42,979 nucleotides of DNA from Gaiellasilicea sp035525905 (lineage in GTDB: Bacteria > Actinomycetota > Thermoleophilia > Gaiellales > Gaiellaceae), in contig DATLDK010000049.1 in assembly GCA_035525905.1 (NCBI GenBank), positions 1 through 42,979 on the forward strand. Reading direction: 5' to 3'. The notes under the pieces were generated by a model, which did not search any database, was not told the origin of the DNA, and was given only the letters and a program-made list of their open reading frames with translations. A program made the translations under genes and the position numbers. Each line of letters starts with the position of its first letter. The first letter of the stretch is position 1. Shown in pieces: positions 41,104-42,979 of this stretch.

Positions 41104-41670
41104 ATGGGCTTCACCCCCTCCGACAACTTCCCCGAGCTGATCGAAGCGATGAAGCAAGCCGCTGCGGCGTTGCGCGACGCCGACGTGCCGTACATCCTCG
41201 GCGGCGGGCTGGCCGCGTGGGCGCGCGGCGGGCCTCCCACCGAGCACGACGTCGACTTCTTCGTCCGAGAGGAGGACGCCGCACGGGCGCTGGACGCCCT
41301 CGAGGCAGCAGGGATGAAGCCGGAGCGCCCGCCGGAGGGCTGGCTGACCAAGGCCTGGGCCGGCGAGACGTTGATCGACCTCATCTTCCATCCGGCCGGT
41401 GGGCCCATCGACGACGGCTACTTCGAGCGCGCCGAGGAGATGGAGGTGGCGTCACAGCGCATGCCCGTGGCGGCACTGGCGGACGTGCTGACGACCAAGC
41501 TGCTGGCCCTGACCGAGCAGGAGCCCGACTTCAGCCCCGTACTGGAGCTCGCGCGCTCGCTTCGAGAGCAGATCGACTGGGAGCTCGTCCGCGAGCGGAC
41601 GGCCGAGTCCCCGTTCGCGCGCGCCTTCTTCACCCTCGTCGAGGAGCTCGGCGTGGTCGAAGCGGCCTAG
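41104..41670 (+). CDS. Nucleotidyltransferase-fold protein
   Basis: 188 residues from ATG 41104. VPYILGGGLAAWARGGP followed by TEHDVDFFV (Asp49, Asp51) is the active-site pattern of the minimal nucleotidyltransferase fold (family of kanamycin/lincosamide adenylyltransferases and the AbiEii-like proteins), and WLTKAWAGETLIDLIFHP supplies the third-acid strand (Asp108 region). The C-terminal part is helical. Might transfer AMP to a small molecule or protein, but many such stand-alone proteins are uncharacterised. No partner antitoxin-like gene is adjacent. The stop overlaps that of the convergent D-aminopeptidase gene as CTAG. Confidence 0.8.
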   Translation: MGFTPSDNFPELIEAMKQAAAALRDADVPYILGGGLAAWARGGPPTEHDVDFFVREEDAARALDALEAAGMKPERPPEGWLTKAWAGETLIDLIFHPAGGPIDDGYFERAEEMEVASQRMPVAALADVLTTKLLALTEQEPDFSPVLELARSLREQIDWELVRERTAESPFARAFFTLVEELGVVEAA

Positions 41671-42482
41671 GTCTCGAAGAAGAACAGCTTCCACGCTTCC
41701 CACCAGGTGTCGGCACGCGCGACGATCGTGCGCCCGTCGATCCGTTCGACGCCTGGATGGAACCGAAGCCGGTCGGCCGGCTGGGTGCGCTTGAACTCGA
41801 CCTTGATCTCGCACGGGCTGCCGGGGTCGTAGGGCGCCACCGCGCTCAGGTCGGAGAGAGCCTCGCGCGCACCTTCCTCGATCAGCTGCCGGGCACGCAC
41901 GGGCGGGATCTGCCGGGCCGACGCGGCGCCGAGCCCCTTCTTCACCGCGACCGTGGTCAGCCCCTCGCCCAGCAAGGCGCGTCCCTCGCCGCAGGAGGCC
42001 TCGTCGCCGGTGACGAGGAGGACCGGACAGCCCCAATTCCCGCAGAGCGCCGCGTTGATTCCGGTCTCGCCCACCTCGACGCCGTTGAACCAGAGCGACT
42101 GATAGTCGCGTCCGGACACCGTGTGGTTCATGTTGCCGAGCTGCGTACCCGCCATCGCGTGCATGCCGACGAAGAGGGCGGCGTCGCAGCCCGCCTCCAG
42201 GAAGTCGGTGTAGCCGGTCCACTCCTCCTGCACGACCCACTCGCAGTCCGGGTGCAGGAGCTCTGGGATGAGCGAGTTGAACGTCCAGCCGCCGCCGGCA
42301 CCGTGACAGTCCATGACGACGATCTCGGTCGCACCCCCCGCCTTCGCGCCGCGCACAGCAGCGTTGATCTCCTCGGTATAGAGCTTGCGTCCCTCCTCGT
42401 ACATCGGGTCGCCTCCGGTCGTCTGCTCGAACTTGACGATCCCGGAGACCCCTTCCATGTCACTGATGATGTGGACGCGCAT
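41667..42482 (-). CDS. M55 family D-aminopeptidase (DppA-like)
   Basis: 271 residues from ATG 42482. MRVHIISDMEGVSGI at the start contains the Asp8 and Glu10 zinc ligands of DppA. MDCHGAGGGW places His60 exactly as in DppA. FVGMHAMAGTQLGNMNHTVS includes His108 and the putative nucleophile region, and GETGINAALCGNWGCPVLLV follows. DppA enzymes remove N-terminal D-amino acids, typically from D-Ala peptides of recycled cell wall, and form a decameric ring. Divergent from an SDR gene by a 17-nt gap with symmetric -10 elements. Confidence 0.88.
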   Translation of the reverse strand: MRVHIISDMEGVSGIVKFEQTTGGDPMYEEGRKLYTEEINAAVRGAKAGGATEIVVMDCHGAGGGWTFNSLIPELLHPDCEWVVQEEWTGYTDFLEAGCDAALFVGMHAMAGTQLGNMNHTVSGRDYQSLWFNGVEVGETGINAALCGNWGCPVLLVTGDEASCGEGRALLGEGLTTVAVKKGLGAASARQIPPVRARQLIEEGAREALSDLSAVAPYDPGSPCEIKVEFKRTQPADRLRFHPGVERIDGRTIVARADTWWEAWKLFFFET

Positions 42483-42486
42483 GTGG

Positions 42487-42495
42487 TTAGCCTAA
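42487..42495. promoter_or_regulatory. Symmetric bidirectional -10 (TTAGCCTAA) for two leaderless genes
   Basis: TAGCCT (42488-42493, plus) and TAGGCT (42489-42494 read on the minus strand) overlap with one base offset. Each is six bases from a start codon: GTG 42500 to the right and ATG 42482 to the left. Neither gene has a Shine-Dalgarno. Confidence 0.5.
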
Positions 42496-42499
42496 GCCA

Positions 42500-42979
42500 G
42501 TGGAAACCGGGCTCGCGGGCAAAGGCGTGCTTGTCACCGGAGCGTCGGGTGGCATTGGCGCAGCCTGCGCGCGCGCTTTCACGGCCGAGGGAGCGCGGGT
42601 CGCCGTCCACTACCACCGCGGCGAGGAGCGCGGGCGTGAGGTCGCGGCCGAGCTGGGCGGGGCCCCGCTGCTGCAGGCAGATCTCACCGACGAGCGCGAG
42701 GTGGAGCGGCTGTTCGAGGAGGCGCGGTCGGCGCTGGGCTCGGTCGACGTCTGCGCAGCCGTTGCGGGTGTCTGGCCGTCCGAGGATCTGCCCGTCTGGG
42801 AGCTCTCGCTCGAACGCTGGGAGGCCACGCTCCGCCAGAACCTGACGAGCGTGTTCCTGACCGCGCGGAGCTTCCTGCGCGAGGTCGAGCGGAACGGTCA
42901 CGGCTCACTGGTCCTCGTCGGGTCCACCGCCGGGATCGTCGGCGAGGCAGGGCACGCCGACTACGCGGCCGCGAAGTCG
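42500..42979 (+). CDS. Short-chain dehydrogenase/reductase, 5' part (3' end beyond window)
   Basis: The first 160 residues of an SDR from GTG 42500; the frame is open at the window edge. The TGxxxGxG cofactor motif reads VLVTGASGGIGAACARAF, the acidic DLT follows, CAAVAGVWPSE stands for the NNAG motif, and GSTAGIVGEAGHADYAAAK holds the catalytic Ser, Tyr and Lys. It closely resembles 3-oxoacyl-[acyl-carrier-protein] reductase (FabG) and other classical SDRs. The HYHRGEERG loop after the second strand suggests NADP(H) preference. Substrate cannot be told. It is divergent from the D-aminopeptidase. Confidence 0.88.
   Translation, partial: METGLAGKGVLVTGASGGIGAACARAFTAEGARVAVHYHRGEERGREVAAELGGAPLLQADLTDEREVERLFEEARSALGSVDVCAAVAGVWPSEDLPVWELSLERWEATLRQNLTSVFLTARSFLREVERNGHGSLVLVGSTAGIVGEAGHADYAAAKS

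Overview
This is a gene-dense, high-G+C (roughly 70 %) chromosomal segment. It has frequent GTG and some TTG starts, short intergenic gaps, many 4-nt GTGA/ATGA start/stop overlaps and several leaderless-looking promoters. These traits, with a LuxR-type AAA regulator, an actinobacterial-style Ser/Thr kinase and a DinB polymerase, suggest an actinobacterium. A deep-branching soil lineage such as Thermoleophilia is my guess; there is no rRNA or other marker here to prove it. I see no tRNA, rRNA, CRISPR array, insertion sequence or phage gene, and no gene-free stretch longer than 300 bases.

Layout. (1) 1-9069, plus strand: a tightly coupled glycan/sugar catabolic operon. It holds the 3' end of a GH2 beta-mannosidase-like gene, a putative alpha/alpha-barrel carbohydrate enzyme, a YihT/LacD-type aldolase, a GH84 beta-N-acetylglucosaminidase, an FAD oxidoreductase, a TIM-barrel sugar isomerase/epimerase-like protein, a Gfo/Idh/MocA oxidoreductase, galactokinase and a D-lyxose/mannose isomerase. 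(2) 9291-14589, minus strand: pyruvate kinase followed by three coupled genes of unknown purpose. These are a LysA-fold protein with a rewritten active site, a zinc-ribbon protein resembling the topoisomerase VI-A/Spo11 Toprim region, and an asparagine-synthetase-like protein lacking the glutaminase cysteine. This is the best candidate for an undescribed system. (3) 14694-20439, plus: a signalling module of LuxR-AAA regulator, substrate-binding/vWA fusion, membrane Ser/Thr kinase and STAS protein. (4) 20447-23033, minus: lon and an HxlR regulator, divergent from an XRE-cupin regulator at 23138. (5) 23757-28729: a CHASE-PAS-GAF-GGDEF-HD-GYP protein, a class A beta-lactamase-like protein and DNA polymerase IV.

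(6) 28726-37754, minus: one long probable operon. Reading in transcription order it encodes a bicupin, LivK, LivH, LivM, LivG, LivF, a class V aminotransferase-like enzyme, an SGNH hydrolase, a DDAH/arginine-deiminase-like amidinohydrolase and an ankyrin protein. It looks like uptake and breakdown of a nitrogen-containing metabolite. A strong hairpin separates livK from livH. (7) 37814-40337, plus: an ABC-2 exporter (ATPase and two permeases). (8) 40334 to the end: a metallophosphoesterase, a nucleotidyltransferase-fold protein, an M55 D-aminopeptidase and a short-chain dehydrogenase cut by the window edge. The last two diverge from a symmetrical, overlapping pair of -10 elements.

Recurring architecture: four of the six convergent gene pairs overlap by exactly four bases at their stop codons (TTAA, TTAG, CTAG, CTAG). 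At least five genes start six to eight bases after a -10-like hexamer with no Shine-Dalgarno, which suggests that leaderless transcription is common in this organism.
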